Part shown: in pieces, positions 28,903 through 38,324 of the stretch
How the letters are laid out: each line of letters starts with the position of its first letter
How positions within the stretch are numbered: the stretch's first letter is position 1
Source: Butyrivibrio sp.
Lineage (GTDB): Bacteria; Bacillota; Clostridia; Lachnospirales; Lachnospiraceae
DNA length: 38,341 nucleotides
Direction of reading: 5' to 3'
NCBI GenBank assembly: GCA_022486625.1
Contig: JAKVKH010000038.1
Span: 1-38,341 of the forward strand
Made by a program: the position numbers and the translations under genes
Notes under the pieces: model-generated
What the model was told of the DNA's origin: nothing
Database searches by the model: none
Seen by the model: only the letters and a program-made list of their open reading frames with translations

Positions 28903-29847
28903 TCAATCATTTTTTCTAAGTTTCTCAATCAATAAACCAATATTGCTGCCAATGTCATGTTCAAGTCCATAAAGATCTTCACAAAAATACTTTTCATTTC
29001 GAATTGCAATATCCAAACCATCCACAATCAATTTATGTGCATTATAGTGGTTCTTACTATAGCCGTTATCTTTAATTCTCAGCTCATTCGAAACATAATT
29101 GAACTTATTTGATACTTCACAATTTTCAAGCACTTTATCCTTGTCCAACCCTTCAATTCCTTCAAAATGCATTAACAGCCAAAACTCAAAACAAGGATTT
29201 GATATGTACAATCTATAAGCATTTTCTTCACACAGCTTAGCAACTTTCATGTATTGTTCTTTGCTAAAACTTCCTCTATCCCTATCGACAATAAAACAAA
29301 TTGCATCATAATCTTTCATATACAAATAGGCTTTATCCATTATCACTCCTGATAATTCAGTCATCATGCCCTCAATATCATTTTTGTATGATACATTTTT
29401 CATAATTTGTCCACAAACCGACTCAACGTTTGCCTCTGGAACTAAATCGCTTATTGTCTTTCCTTCTGGAAGTGCTTCCAGCAATTCTTTCCACATGACT
29501 TGTTTAGCCAGAGAATGTTTTACTAATATTCCCTGATCAATCATATATTCCATAATTCCATTCATGACTGTTTCATATGTCACACTTCGCATCTGATGCG
29601 CCATAATATTTTCTCTGATTCTGCCAACAATTTTCTGAGGATTGCTCCATCCCCTTTCACTATAATCTCTAACCAACGGGATCAGTTCAATCAATGGACT
29701 AATTCCGACATCATCTCTCAGCTGATTCAATGAATCGAAATATATCTGCTCGGTCTTTTCACCTTCATAAACAAGAAAAAACTTTTTTCTGGGTTTATCA
29801 TCGCTTCTGAAGCTTGTTCTTTCTGCAAACTTGCGTGCTTCCCTCAT
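28903..29847 (-). CDS. RloB-family protein (Toprim-like), partner of an AAA ATPase
   Basis: A 314-residue protein of the RloB family. Toprim-like features are FLVYEGEKTEQIYF (Glu28), CFIVDRDRGSF with D188-x-D190, and the conserved SNPCFEFWLLMHFE (216-229). Such proteins are predicted nucleases and are regularly encoded after a RloA-type AAA ATPase, as in abortive-infection AbiL-type pairs and rlo genes linked to restriction loci. The start is 9 bp after the ATPase stop with a GAGG site, so the two are one operon. Sequence is more AT-rich than the flanking glycan genes, which suggests transfer. Confidence 0.83.
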   Translation of the reverse strand: MREARKFAERTSFRSDDKPRKKFFLVYEGEKTEQIYFDSLNQLRDDVGISPLIELIPLVRDYSERGWSNPQKIVGRIRENIMAHQMRSVTYETVMNGIMEYMIDQGILVKHSLAKQVMWKELLEALPEGKTISDLVPEANVESVCGQIMKNVSYKNDIEGMMTELSGVIMDKAYLYMKDYDAICFIVDRDRGSFSKEQYMKVAKLCEENAYRLYISNPCFEFWLLMHFEGIEGLDKDKVLENCEVSNKFNYVSNELRIKDNGYSKNHYNAHKLIVDGLDIAIRNEKYFCEDLYGLEHDIGSNIGLLIEKLRKND

Positions 29848-29856
29848 ATTAACACC

Positions 29857-31233
29857 TCATACCATTTTCTCTACAGGGAATACTTCGTTAAAAATTGGAA
29901 CTCCACCATATCTTCCATCAAGGTATGCTTTATCTATTTTTTTATCAAACCTTTCATTAAATTCTTCCAAAGAATATATGTCACTTTTTCCATTATTGTT
30001 TTTATTTACAAACCATATTTCGTCCCTTCTTAACAAATCGAAGTCAAGAAGTCTCGCCTCATGTGTTGTCACAACCAATTGAATTTTCTTTCTTTCGGCA
30101 TATTTTAAAAACTTTTCAACAAATTTGTACGTCAAATTAGGATGAAGACAACGGTCAAGTTCATCTATTACAAAAGTCCTGCTTTCCTTTGACAGCAATA
30201 CTTCCATAAGATCCAGAATACGCACTGTACCATCTGATTCTTCACCCAGGCTGTACTGTGCACTGCTTTCCCCATGCTTAAACTCTAATGCGCGATATTT
30301 TTCTCCTGTTTTATCAATATCAATCGTAAACAGCCCATTTCTGTTTCGAATAATAATATTCGACTTTGCCGCTGCATGTTGTGAAATATCACGCTTTGTC
30401 GATTCAATCATGTTGCCGAGCTGCGTTCTTGTAACAATATCCAACGAAGAAAGAATTTTTTCATAATCAATTTCAACATGTTCATAATTTGTGATTCCTG
30501 TTCCAAATTCCTGCAACAGTTCACATACATCCTTAATGTTTTCATTATTCATGTATATCTTATTATCCGTTAACTGCTGATTAGGAAAACTCACTGAAAG
30601 ATTACGTTCTATCCAATGGTACACTTTCAAAAATACTGCCGCTTCTGAAAATTCATCATATAATGTCTGCTTGTTTCTGTTCATTACAGTCAAAAATAGC
30701 GCTGTCGAATCTTTTGCGATATCGCTGATATATACCTTTATCCGATTGCCAAGATCTCCCCTCTGGTACTGATTTCCAACTTGCCATTCTCCTTTTTCAA
30801 TGTCACGGCTAAAAACCAGATCATCACTATTCTGTGATGTTTCGAACAACCACTCTGAGACGAAACGGCTCTGACTTAATAATATCTCAAAGCCATATGC
30901 ATAGCATTTCCCATCAAGCAACATCTCCATTTCAAAATAACTGGTTTTCTCTCTATTCCTCTCTTCCGTCTTGCAATATGAATCCATATATTTGTTCTGA
31001 ATTCCCATTATTACAGTAGACTGCATGAATTCCATTGCCTTAACCAGATTGGACTTACCTGACGCATTCGCACCAAAAACAGCTGCAAACTTCAAAAGCC
31101 TGATATTTTTATCTTCATGAATATGCTCAGTATCACGACGTACCTTCCCGGCTATCATTGAAAATTCTTCTGATTTACCATCTTCACGGGTTCCAAATGA
31201 ACGAAAATTTTTGACATTAAACCTGATAAGCAT
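29857..31233 (-). CDS. RloA-like AAA ATPase (AAA15/21 type)
   Basis: A 458-residue SMC/ABC-like ATPase. It has Walker A GANASGKS (54-61), the region YSLGEESDGTVRIL as signature motif (about 338-351), Walker B FVIDELD (364-370, with Glu368) and switch His391 (TTHEARLL). I chose the ATG at 31233, after GGAGG, over an upstream in-frame start at 31257. The protein opens with IRFNVKNFRSF, typical of OLD/RecF-like defence ATPases. It likely senses phage or DNA damage and activates the RloB-like effector. It is driven by its own strong promoter. Confidence 0.86.
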   Translation of the reverse strand: MLIRFNVKNFRSFGTREDGKSEEFSMIAGKVRRDTEHIHEDKNIRLLKFAAVFGANASGKSNLVKAMEFMQSTVIMGIQNKYMDSYCKTEERNREKTSYFEMEMLLDGKCYAYGFEILLSQSRFVSEWLFETSQNSDDLVFSRDIEKGEWQVGNQYQRGDLGNRIKVYISDIAKDSTALFLTVMNRNKQTLYDEFSEAAVFLKVYHWIERNLSVSFPNQQLTDNKIYMNNENIKDVCELLQEFGTGITNYEHVEIDYEKILSSLDIVTRTQLGNMIESTKRDISQHAAAKSNIIIRNRNGLFTIDIDKTGEKYRALEFKHGESSAQYSLGEESDGTVRILDLMEVLLSKESRTFVIDELDRCLHPNLTYKFVEKFLKYAERKKIQLVVTTHEARLLDFDLLRRDEIWFVNKNNNGKSDIYSLEEFNERFDKKIDKAYLDGRYGGVPIFNEVFPVEKMV

Positions 31234-31292
31234 ATAAACCTCCGCCAATTGCCACACATTTTATTCAATGAAGTTACACTGTCACCTTAAAA

Positions 31293-31324
31293 TTAAATAG
31301 AGGTGCCATTGCACCTCTATTTAA
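31293..31324. terminator. Perfect 14-bp inverted repeat in the ATPase leader
   Basis: TTAAATAGAGGTGC (31293-31306) pairs perfectly with GCACCTCTATTTAA (31311-31324) across a 4-base loop. On the minus strand it is followed by TTTTAAGG, so it could act as a weak terminator between the promoter and the ATPase gene. A second hairpin, GGATTGT/ACAATCC, lies at 31358-31377. Confidence 0.6.
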
Positions 31325-31426
31325 AGGATCCCGCTGTGCAGGTTCCGTCATCAAAGCGGATTGTTAAAAGACAATCCATCCTTTTAAATTTAAATATTAC
31401 AATATAAAATTCATCTTCTCATTTTC

Positions 31427-31454
31427 AGTATATCATCCATTTTATTAATGTCAA
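31427..31454 (-). promoter_or_regulatory. Promoter of the rloA-rloB-like operon
   Basis: The minus strand reads TTGACA (31449-31454), a 16-bp spacer and TATACT (31427-31432), with TGA before the -10 as an extended element. The leader is about 190 bases and holds two hairpins. Confidence 0.8.
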
Positions 31455-31511
31455 ATTTATATGTGATTTTTTCACTTATTTATTTGAATTTTCATCATTT
31501 TCTCTGCTTTT

Positions 31512-33023
31512 TCAAAATCCAGTAGTGTTTTTTTCACTTTCTTTACTTTTATTTATAGGAAAAGAAAAATGTTGCTCTATTTGCCTCATCAGAACATCAT
31601 CTTTTTCTTCTTTAGCCAACTGTATAATATCTGTCCTGTCAAAATATTCCAACCTGTACTTTGATGGAGATACCATATTTTTATGCTTCTCCAGTAATTC
31701 AAGTGCACCCTTATCAAATCCTCCTATGGACCAGATCTGAAAAACTATACTCTTTCCACCATATACTTCATTAATCCACTTTTTAAACACCGGAAGTCTT
31801 GTTGATAACCATTTTTCAACATATTCCTCGGTAATTGCAGATTTTGTTGCCTTACATTCCACAACAGTAACTATATTTCCCTGAGAAGCCATTACATCTA
31901 ATTCAAAATAACTTCCCCTATCATTCTGTATCTGTTTATTCAGTTCCAGATAATTAACGCCTTTTCTTTGATAAAACAGTCCTACAATACACTCAAAAAG
32001 AGCTCCTATTGCATTATTGAACCTACCTTCATTTTTTTCTATCATTCTTAATAATTCATCTATTTTCTCTGGTTCATTGTAAATTATTGCAGTTGCATTA
32101 TTAAATGTATTATATATACCAGCCAATGTATCTGCATAACTCTGATCAAATAAATTGGAAATAATTCCAACAATAACCTTACTTTCCTTTAAATACCTTA
32201 ATGCTTCTTCTGATAATGATTCTACAACAAAGAACGGAACAACATTCACTATTCCTTTAAAATGCCTTATTATATTTACTTTCTCTACGAAAAAGGTAAC
32301 GTCCGCAACTTCAGCATGTCGCTTGTACAAAATATCAGCAACCAGCATCCCTGGTCTGTCACTATGCAGATCATATATCGGCTGTATATAGGACGGACAG
32401 GTAGCAAACCACTGAAAATGAGCAAATTCTACACCCGTCGGATATATTTTGGCACAATTAAAGGCAACAAGATTAATCTTCGCTGCCCATGCCATAACAT
32501 CTTCCATGACTATTCTGCTGATTCTTTCCTTTGCCAATGAATGTCTGACATTCAGCATTTTTTCACCATATCCTGCTCCAAATGAATAATGTTGTTCATC
32601 CGCCACTACAAGAATTCCACATTCCAGTAAATCATCAATATTTCTTTTAAAAAGTCTATGCCCTTTCGTATTTTCCGTCGGTGAAGCTGAGTACAATGGT
32701 AATATGCTTTGAGACATATAGCCCTCAAAATTTTCCATCGCTGTAAGAATCGGAGAAATTGATGCTGAATATTTCTTTAATGCATCATACAAATTCTCCC
32801 TGTATATAGACTTTGTAAATTGCTCTTCCAGATAGCAAAACACCTGATTATTTGTAAACGGAAAAGTCTTAATCTTTTGAACCGGCGTTCGCTCTCTTGA
32901 TATTGCTTTTCTTGTTGCTTCATTTGTAGCAGAAAATTTTTTTTCATAAATTGATGCCAGTTTTCCTGAGAGCATTGGTCCATATTCCTTTAATATACTT
33001 TCAATCTTTGTCATATTTGTCAC
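31512..33023 (-). CDS. Uncharacterised PD-(D/E)XK nuclease-like protein
   Basis: A 503-residue protein I cannot name. The N-terminus (about 5-70) looks like a winged helix: GPMLSGKLASIYEKKFS, then EATRKAISRERTPV and FPFTNNQVFCYLEEQF. The C-terminal part has a PD-(D/E)XK pattern: Glu344 (ALFECIVGLF), Asp376 (FELDV), and Glu389-x-Lys391 (VVECKA) after a beta hairpin. That suggests DNA or RNA cleavage. The middle region (about 225-300) is of unknown type. The start is GTG at 33023 or ATG at 33014, neither with a ribosome site. AT-rich and next to the RloA/RloB pair, it is probably a defence gene. Confidence 0.7.
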   Translation of the reverse strand: MTNMTKIESILKEYGPMLSGKLASIYEKKFSATNEATRKAISRERTPVQKIKTFPFTNNQVFCYLEEQFTKSIYRENLYDALKKYSASISPILTAMENFEGYMSQSILPLYSASPTENTKGHRLFKRNIDDLLECGILVVADEQHYSFGAGYGEKMLNVRHSLAKERISRIVMEDVMAWAAKINLVAFNCAKIYPTGVEFAHFQWFATCPSYIQPIYDLHSDRPGMLVADILYKRHAEVADVTFFVEKVNIIRHFKGIVNVVPFFVVESLSEEALRYLKESKVIVGIISNLFDQSYADTLAGIYNTFNNATAIIYNEPEKIDELLRMIEKNEGRFNNAIGALFECIVGLFYQRKGVNYLELNKQIQNDRGSYFELDVMASQGNIVTVVECKATKSAITEEYVEKWLSTRLPVFKKWINEVYGGKSIVFQIWSIGGFDKGALELLEKHKNMVSPSKYRLEYFDRTDIIQLAKEEKDDVLMRQIEQHFSFPINKSKESEKNTTGF

Positions 33024-33032
33024 ACGGCACTA

Positions 33033-33060
33033 TTTATAACATATAATATATACATGCCAA
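33033..33060 (-). promoter_or_regulatory. Promoter of the nuclease-like gene
   Basis: The minus strand reads TTGGCA (33055-33060), a 16-bp spacer and TATAAA (33033-33038). The predicted start lies only a few bases before the GTG codon, so the message may be leaderless. Confidence 0.62.
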
Positions 33061-33132
33061 CCCCAATCTCTAAGTATCAGTAAAATCAGTCTTTTCAGCA
33101 TCATCAATGTCACACTGTCTCTGGATTCCTTC

Positions 33133-36100
33133 TCACTTTCCCGCAACCCGGATCACATACTCCCCGGATTCCACCTCTGCAGTAAGTTTCTGAGCATCTT
33201 CATCAAAACCGGTAAGACCGTCTTTCGATCCACATACAGATATCGCCTTCCCGTTCAGTGTGACCGCCTGTGCCTCGTCTGTACGCTGCCCGTTATCCTC
33301 TCCCGGCACCTGCAGCACAATCTCCGCCGAAGTATTCGCCGGGATGGAAAACGTATATTCAATACCGGCATTCTCTGCCATATACTTCCATCCGCTGCTT
33401 ATCGTTCCGTATACACTCTCATAACTTCCTGAAGCCTCGCCCGTTCCGGGATCCGTTACCGGACTGATTCTGAAAAAGCCTTTCTGCGTAAAATCAGGAT
33501 GAATCCCCAATACTGTATCGTATAAAAATGATGCCGCCGACGCCAGTGCCGGATGGTTCAAAGACCCCTGTACCTGATAAGTGCCATCTGCTTTGCTCTG
33601 ATACTTCTCAAAATTTTCCGGCATTGTGGTTGCACCAAAATGGCTGACCGGATACAACCAGGAAGGTGCATCTGTCTGATTCATCATCTGATACGCAGAC
33701 GCACCATATCCATTCTCTGCAAGTGTCTGCAAAAGTACCGGCGTAGTCGCATAACCGGTTCCCGGATGAAAGCCTGCGGAATTTACGCACGTGTTCAGAT
33801 CTGCCGCACCGGATGTCTGAAGCTGCGGCGGATACAGACCATAAGAAAGTGCTATCGCATATGCTCCCTGCGTCCAGCATTCCATAGAACCATCCGGCTG
33901 AATGAATTTCTGCACAAATGCATCTCTGAACTGCTCCGCATATTTCCCATACTCAGCCGCAAGATCCTTTTGCCCTGCTGCCGCAGCCATTTTGCTGACA
34001 AGATCTGTCACATGATAGCATTCTGCTGTGTGCACAAGCGGCTTGGGTGTTTCGTTAATTGCATTGAAATCCCCGTAATTATAATCTTCCTTTGTATAAA
34101 TGAATGCATCCGACGCTGAGATCAGATAATCCGCATACCTGCACATGGAACTCAGATATTTTTGCAGCGTCTGCAGATCTCCGTAACGGGTATACAAAAG
34201 CCACGGAACCGTTACACCTGCATCTCCCCATCCAGGATTTCCGCTGCCTCCGCCATTTGCCGGCGCCATATCCGGATATGCCCCCTCTTTCGTCTGTCCG
34301 GCCACAATTGCCTTCTCGTAGTTCTGAAGGAAAAGAACTGTATCCGCCTGATATGCTGCCGTTCCTGCATAGAACTGTGCATCTCCCGTCCAGCCAAAAC
34401 GCTCATCCCTCTGCGGACAGTCCGATGGATGCTCAATGCTGTTGCACCGCATGGTCTGTGCAGACAAAAATGCCATTGCATTCAGATTTCCATTCTGTGA
34501 AGTGAAGGTCATTGTCTGATGCGGTGTACTCGTAAACTCCTGCAGCGTTACATCCGAAAGTGTCGGTGCATTGCTGACTCCGGTAATCTGCAGATATCTG
34601 AAACTTCTCCACGTAAATTCCGGCGTCATTGTTCCTGTTCCAGACGAATCAAATGTATACAGATCAGTATCCCTTGCTGTCAGAAGATTGTCGGTCCAGA
34701 TCGTTCCCTCCGGCCCGTCTGCATCTGTCAATCCCCTGGCATTAAGCAGCTCTGCATATCTGCAGGTCATCGTACTGCCTGCAGTTCCTTTTGCCTTCAC
34801 CTGACAGTTTCCCGTAAACTGGCTGCCAAAATCATAAACATAAACTCCAGGAACCGGATTTGACATGGAAACAGGATGAATACGTGCAGCCACCTCAACC
34901 GGTGAATTCACTCTTGCCTCCAGATGCAGCGCATTAATCTTCGTCCCCATGCTCGTGGTATCTGTATCATCCGCCTCTGCCACATCTGTCCAGTCGGAAT
35001 CGTCAAACGCAGGCTCTGCCCATCCCGGAATTTCTCCTGCCGCGTCGTATCTTTCACCCTGGTAGAAATCATCTGCTCTCACAGGACCGTCCAACGAATC
35101 CTTCCAGCTTCCGTCAGTTACCAGTTTCTGTACCTTTCCATCTGCAAAGGTAATCTCCAGCATGGCCCGAAACATGTCCTGTGTTCCGAACCTGGCATAG
35201 TTATCCATCGTACCGCAGGCTCTGTCATACCAGCCATGCGCCAGACACACACCAATCGCGTTCCCTCCCTGCTGCAACAGATCAGATACATCATAAGTAC
35301 AGTAATTTACATAGGAATCATAAGAAGATTCTCCCGGATCCAGCACATTCTGACTCACTTCATGTCCATTGACCTGAATGTCATAGATCCCAAGCGCAGT
35401 TGCATACAACCTTGCCGAAATAACCTTCTTTCCCTCCAATGTGAATTTTTTTCGAAAAAGCGGTGCCGGATCATCATCTGCCCCGGCAAGTGTCACTCCG
35501 GCCTGCAGACGTGCAGCTTTGTTCTGAACCTTTACGTATGCAGGAGCAAATGATGTGTGATACTCATTATCGAATTTTTCATCAAATATGATCTGTTTTT
35601 TTCCACCATCAGTTCTTGCAATCTGAAGGTTATCCACAAATGTAACGTCACTGCTGCGGCCATGGTAGAGCCCCGTCTTCATCACCGGAAGCCTGCCATC
35701 CGTTTCCAGCTGTGCAACTTCCACGCCATCAATCTGAACTTTTATTCTGAATCCCTGAATAAAAATATCCGCATGATGCCAGGTACCATTCATCATATCA
35801 TCTTCAAAACCATATGCAGACAGATCCGTCTCTGATCTGTCACTGCTCTGAAAACCATTCATCATAAACGTTCTAAGTACCGGATGCTCTGCGGAAGTAT
35901 CAATCTGAAATACACGATAGCTGTCATAAATACTTTCCGGATCTCCAAGCAGTATCCCGGCAGCCGAATCATTGCACTGGAAATCAAAGCTGGTCTGTGT
36001 TTCTGCCGTTTCGTCATTATTCTTCTGCTTCTCAGGAGCATAAATCCATGCAGCATCCTTCATCGCCGCGTCGGCATCCAGAAGTCCTGTTTCAAACCAT

Positions 36101-36483
36101 GCATGCTGATCTCTCTGCCGCTGTTTCCTGTCATTCCATACATTCAGAGAGACTGCGTACCTTGCCTGTGCTTTAAGCTTTTCACCCTCATATGGAATAT
36201 CGACTGATTTTGCTGACTGAACTCTGCCTGAATCCCATGCACAATGTCCCTTCTGATCTATAATCCGGATACGATATGCACTCTGGCGGCTTCCAACCCT
36301 ATCCGCACTCATCTGCCAGGAAAATGTCGGATTCTCATCAATCCCGATCGGATCCTCCTGATAGCAGGTCTGTACCTTTGCAATACTGAAATCTGCCTTG
36401 TTCCCCAGCTTCAACCAGATTATCGTCACTGCCAAAAGCACTGATAAGAATATCAGCGGAATAAAAATTTTGTTCTGTTTCAT
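33133..36483 (-). CDS. Membrane-anchored alpha-L-rhamnosidase (GH78)
   Basis: A 1116-residue enzyme that should release terminal alpha-L-rhamnose from glycans or plant glycosides. One N-terminal membrane helix (IFIPLIFLSVLLAVTIIWL) lacks a clear cleavage site, so it is probably an anchor. Next come an Ig-like domain with ENPTFSWQM, a laminin-G-like inserted jelly roll (about 160-300), and the GH78 beta domains (VNGHEVSQNVLDPGESSYD). The (alpha/alpha)6 barrel has HPSDCPQRDERFGWTGDA near residue 690 and a C-terminal SLNHPALASAASFLYDT. The ATG at 36483 follows GGGGGAAG. It lies downstream of a glycosyltransferase gene on the same strand. Confidence 0.9.
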   Translation of the reverse strand: MKQNKIFIPLIFLSVLLAVTIIWLKLGNKADFSIAKVQTCYQEDPIGIDENPTFSWQMSADRVGSRQSAYRIRIIDQKGHCAWDSGRVQSAKSVDIPYEGEKLKAQARYAVSLNVWNDRKQRQRDQHAWFETGLLDADAAMKDAAWIYAPEKQKNNDETAETQTSFDFQCNDSAAGILLGDPESIYDSYRVFQIDTSAEHPVLRTFMMNGFQSSDRSETDLSAYGFEDDMMNGTWHHADIFIQGFRIKVQIDGVEVAQLETDGRLPVMKTGLYHGRSSDVTFVDNLQIARTDGGKKQIIFDEKFDNEYHTSFAPAYVKVQNKAARLQAGVTLAGADDDPAPLFRKKFTLEGKKVISARLYATALGIYDIQVNGHEVSQNVLDPGESSYDSYVNYCTYDVSDLLQQGGNAIGVCLAHGWYDRACGTMDNYARFGTQDMFRAMLEITFADGKVQKLVTDGSWKDSLDGPVRADDFYQGERYDAAGEIPGWAEPAFDDSDWTDVAEADDTDTTSMGTKINALHLEARVNSPVEVAARIHPVSMSNPVPGVYVYDFGSQFTGNCQVKAKGTAGSTMTCRYAELLNARGLTDADGPEGTIWTDNLLTARDTDLYTFDSSGTGTMTPEFTWRSFRYLQITGVSNAPTLSDVTLQEFTSTPHQTMTFTSQNGNLNAMAFLSAQTMRCNSIEHPSDCPQRDERFGWTGDAQFYAGTAAYQADTVLFLQNYEKAIVAGQTKEGAYPDMAPANGGGSGNPGWGDAGVTVPWLLYTRYGDLQTLQKYLSSMCRYADYLISASDAFIYTKEDYNYGDFNAINETPKPLVHTAECYHVTDLVSKMAAAAGQKDLAAEYGKYAEQFRDAFVQKFIQPDGSMECWTQGAYAIALSYGLYPPQLQTSGAADLNTCVNSAGFHPGTGYATTPVLLQTLAENGYGASAYQMMNQTDAPSWLYPVSHFGATTMPENFEKYQSKADGTYQVQGSLNHPALASAASFLYDTVLGIHPDFTQKGFFRISPVTDPGTGEASGSYESVYGTISSGWKYMAENAGIEYTFSIPANTSAEIVLQVPGEDNGQRTDEAQAVTLNGKAISVCGSKDGLTGFDEDAQKLTAEVESGEYVIRVAGK

Positions 36484-36590
36484 GCTTCCCCCACTTCGCA
36501 TGCCGGATGATCTAAGCCATATCCCCCGAATTAAACATACCTCATCTTAAAACATATCAAACTTTTCGCTGTCTCTGTATATAATACCTA

Positions 36591-38066
36591 TCACTTCAAA
36601 TGATACAGGCTGCAATAATCATTTGCATCCGCCTGCTCATATTTCTGGCTCAGTATTCCATCTACATTTTCATCGTCTGCTCCAGTCAGCACTACAAGCC
36701 ATTCAGGTGACTGATTCTTCAGGTATGAAACGTATTCCTGCATAATTTCCGGATCAACTTCACTCCAAAAGGTCTGCAGAATCCCATATTTATAGCAGGG
36801 CAGTATGTCCCCAATCAGATAATATCTTGCCGGTATTTCAAAGCCTAATACATTGTCCTGATCTTCTTCCGGAATTTTCTGACACAACTCATGTACCTCT
36901 GCATATTCCTTCGTCACCGTATCTGTCAGATAATAATCTCTGACATTCAAAAAAATAATCCGCACAGATAATATCAGATATACTGCAAGCACCACCAACA
37001 ATCCTGTCAGTCTGAAAGTTCTGCGCATCCATTCTGATTTTCTCAAAACACCTTTTTCTTTGAACAGCTTCCAACCCAGTATCACCATAATCAATATAAT
37101 CGGTGTCTCAATCATAAAATAATGGTTAAAACCAAATCCCATAAACAACGACAGCATATTCAATACCAGAATAAGTTCCATTGCCAGCTTGAACCGCCTT
37201 GAAAACTCATTATAGCTGAATACAAAAACTGCCATAATCAATGGCATAAACAGGATCATCATATGTGCCATAACTGATTTCTGCATAAATGTAGATAAAA
37301 AACTGGTTCTGGAGCTGTACTTCATATTAAACAGGAATGTCGCATAAAGCATTTCCTGAAGTGAACCCTGTACTTCAAAATACAGGCAGATCGGAACGGT
37401 TACCACCATAATACCTGCAATACCGATACCTGCATTTTTGAGCAGTACCAGCCATTTTTTCTCATAGAGCAGCTCGACCAACCAGAACAGCACCAGCGCA
37501 CAGATTGTCACTGCATTATTGGCCCGGATAAACATCAATATTCCAATGCCGACTCCATATATAAAAGAATATCCGATTGTAGGTTCATTACCTTCCTGCA
37601 GATCTCTGAGAAACAGATATAAACAAAGAAAAATGAAAGGCAGGCTATATTCTTCTGAAAGATTACCGTTTGCAAGCGGATATGCCAGATAAATCAGCGT
37701 GGCGGCAATCATCCATACTCTCTGTTTTCCTTCTCCAAACAAAACTATTATCTTATTCATCAATGCAAGATCAGCCATCATGAACAGACATTGCAGAAAA
37801 AAGACTCCGTTTCTTCCTCCCAGCCACATACCAAGTGCATTAATCCAGAACAGGATCGGCCCTTTATGGTCAAACACATCAACATAAAGCTGCTTTCCAC
37901 CTGCAACTGCCTTTCCTACCATCATGAAAATAGCAGAATCATACTGGTAGAATTTGGGAAAAAGCGGGCTGGAATAGGCAGAAAAAAGCAGGAGATACAA
38001 TAAAGCTGACACCAATAATCCAGATACCAATTTTGTTTTATATAAAATATTCTTTTCTATATTCAT
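36591..38066 (-). CDS. GT39-like (GT-C fold) membrane glycosyltransferase
   Basis: A 491-residue integral membrane protein with about 10-12 helices. The first outside loop has the GT-C catalytic-type pattern YQYDSAIF (Asp43) and VFDHKGP (63-70), as in ArnT/PMT-like glycosyltransferases. It ends in a soluble domain of about 100 residues after the last helix (DYYLTDTVTKEY onwards). The donor is presumably a polyprenyl-phosphate sugar and the acceptor a surface glycan or protein. The ATG follows GAGGG. With the GH78 gene 107 bp downstream it may form an operon. Confidence 0.8.
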   Translation of the reverse strand: MNIEKNILYKTKLVSGLLVSALLYLLLFSAYSSPLFPKFYQYDSAIFMMVGKAVAGGKQLYVDVFDHKGPILFWINALGMWLGGRNGVFFLQCLFMMADLALMNKIIVLFGEGKQRVWMIAATLIYLAYPLANGNLSEEYSLPFIFLCLYLFLRDLQEGNEPTIGYSFIYGVGIGILMFIRANNAVTICALVLFWLVELLYEKKWLVLLKNAGIGIAGIMVVTVPICLYFEVQGSLQEMLYATFLFNMKYSSRTSFLSTFMQKSVMAHMMILFMPLIMAVFVFSYNEFSRRFKLAMELILVLNMLSLFMGFGFNHYFMIETPIILIMVILGWKLFKEKGVLRKSEWMRRTFRLTGLLVVLAVYLILSVRIIFLNVRDYYLTDTVTKEYAEVHELCQKIPEEDQDNVLGFEIPARYYLIGDILPCYKYGILQTFWSEVDPEIMQEYVSYLKNQSPEWLVVLTGADDENVDGILSQKYEQADANDYCSLYHLK

Positions 38067-38123
38067 ATTCCCTCTTGTTCAATATTTCCCTGTTGTCCTT
38101 ATTCGATTACATTTTTCTTAAAA

Positions 38124-38132
38124 AGTATATCA
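38124..38132 (-). promoter_or_regulatory. Extended -10 promoter of the GT39-like gene
   Basis: The minus strand reads TGATATACT, an extended -10 element, about 60 bases upstream of the start codon. The rest of 38133-38341 is AT-rich and holds no gene that I can support. Confidence 0.5.
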
Positions 38133-38324
38133 TCCTTTTACTTTCGATAAAATGCCTGAGCAAAAACTATCTGCTCTTCCTGAAATATATTTTACCATGT
38201 AAAAAACTTTCCTGATTGAGAGAATTTCATAATTCATAGGCCTTGATTTTACTGATGTTTCAGAGCATATAAAAAACAACTTACCCCGATCCGATATATA
38301 TTTTGTCAAATATTATCCACATCG

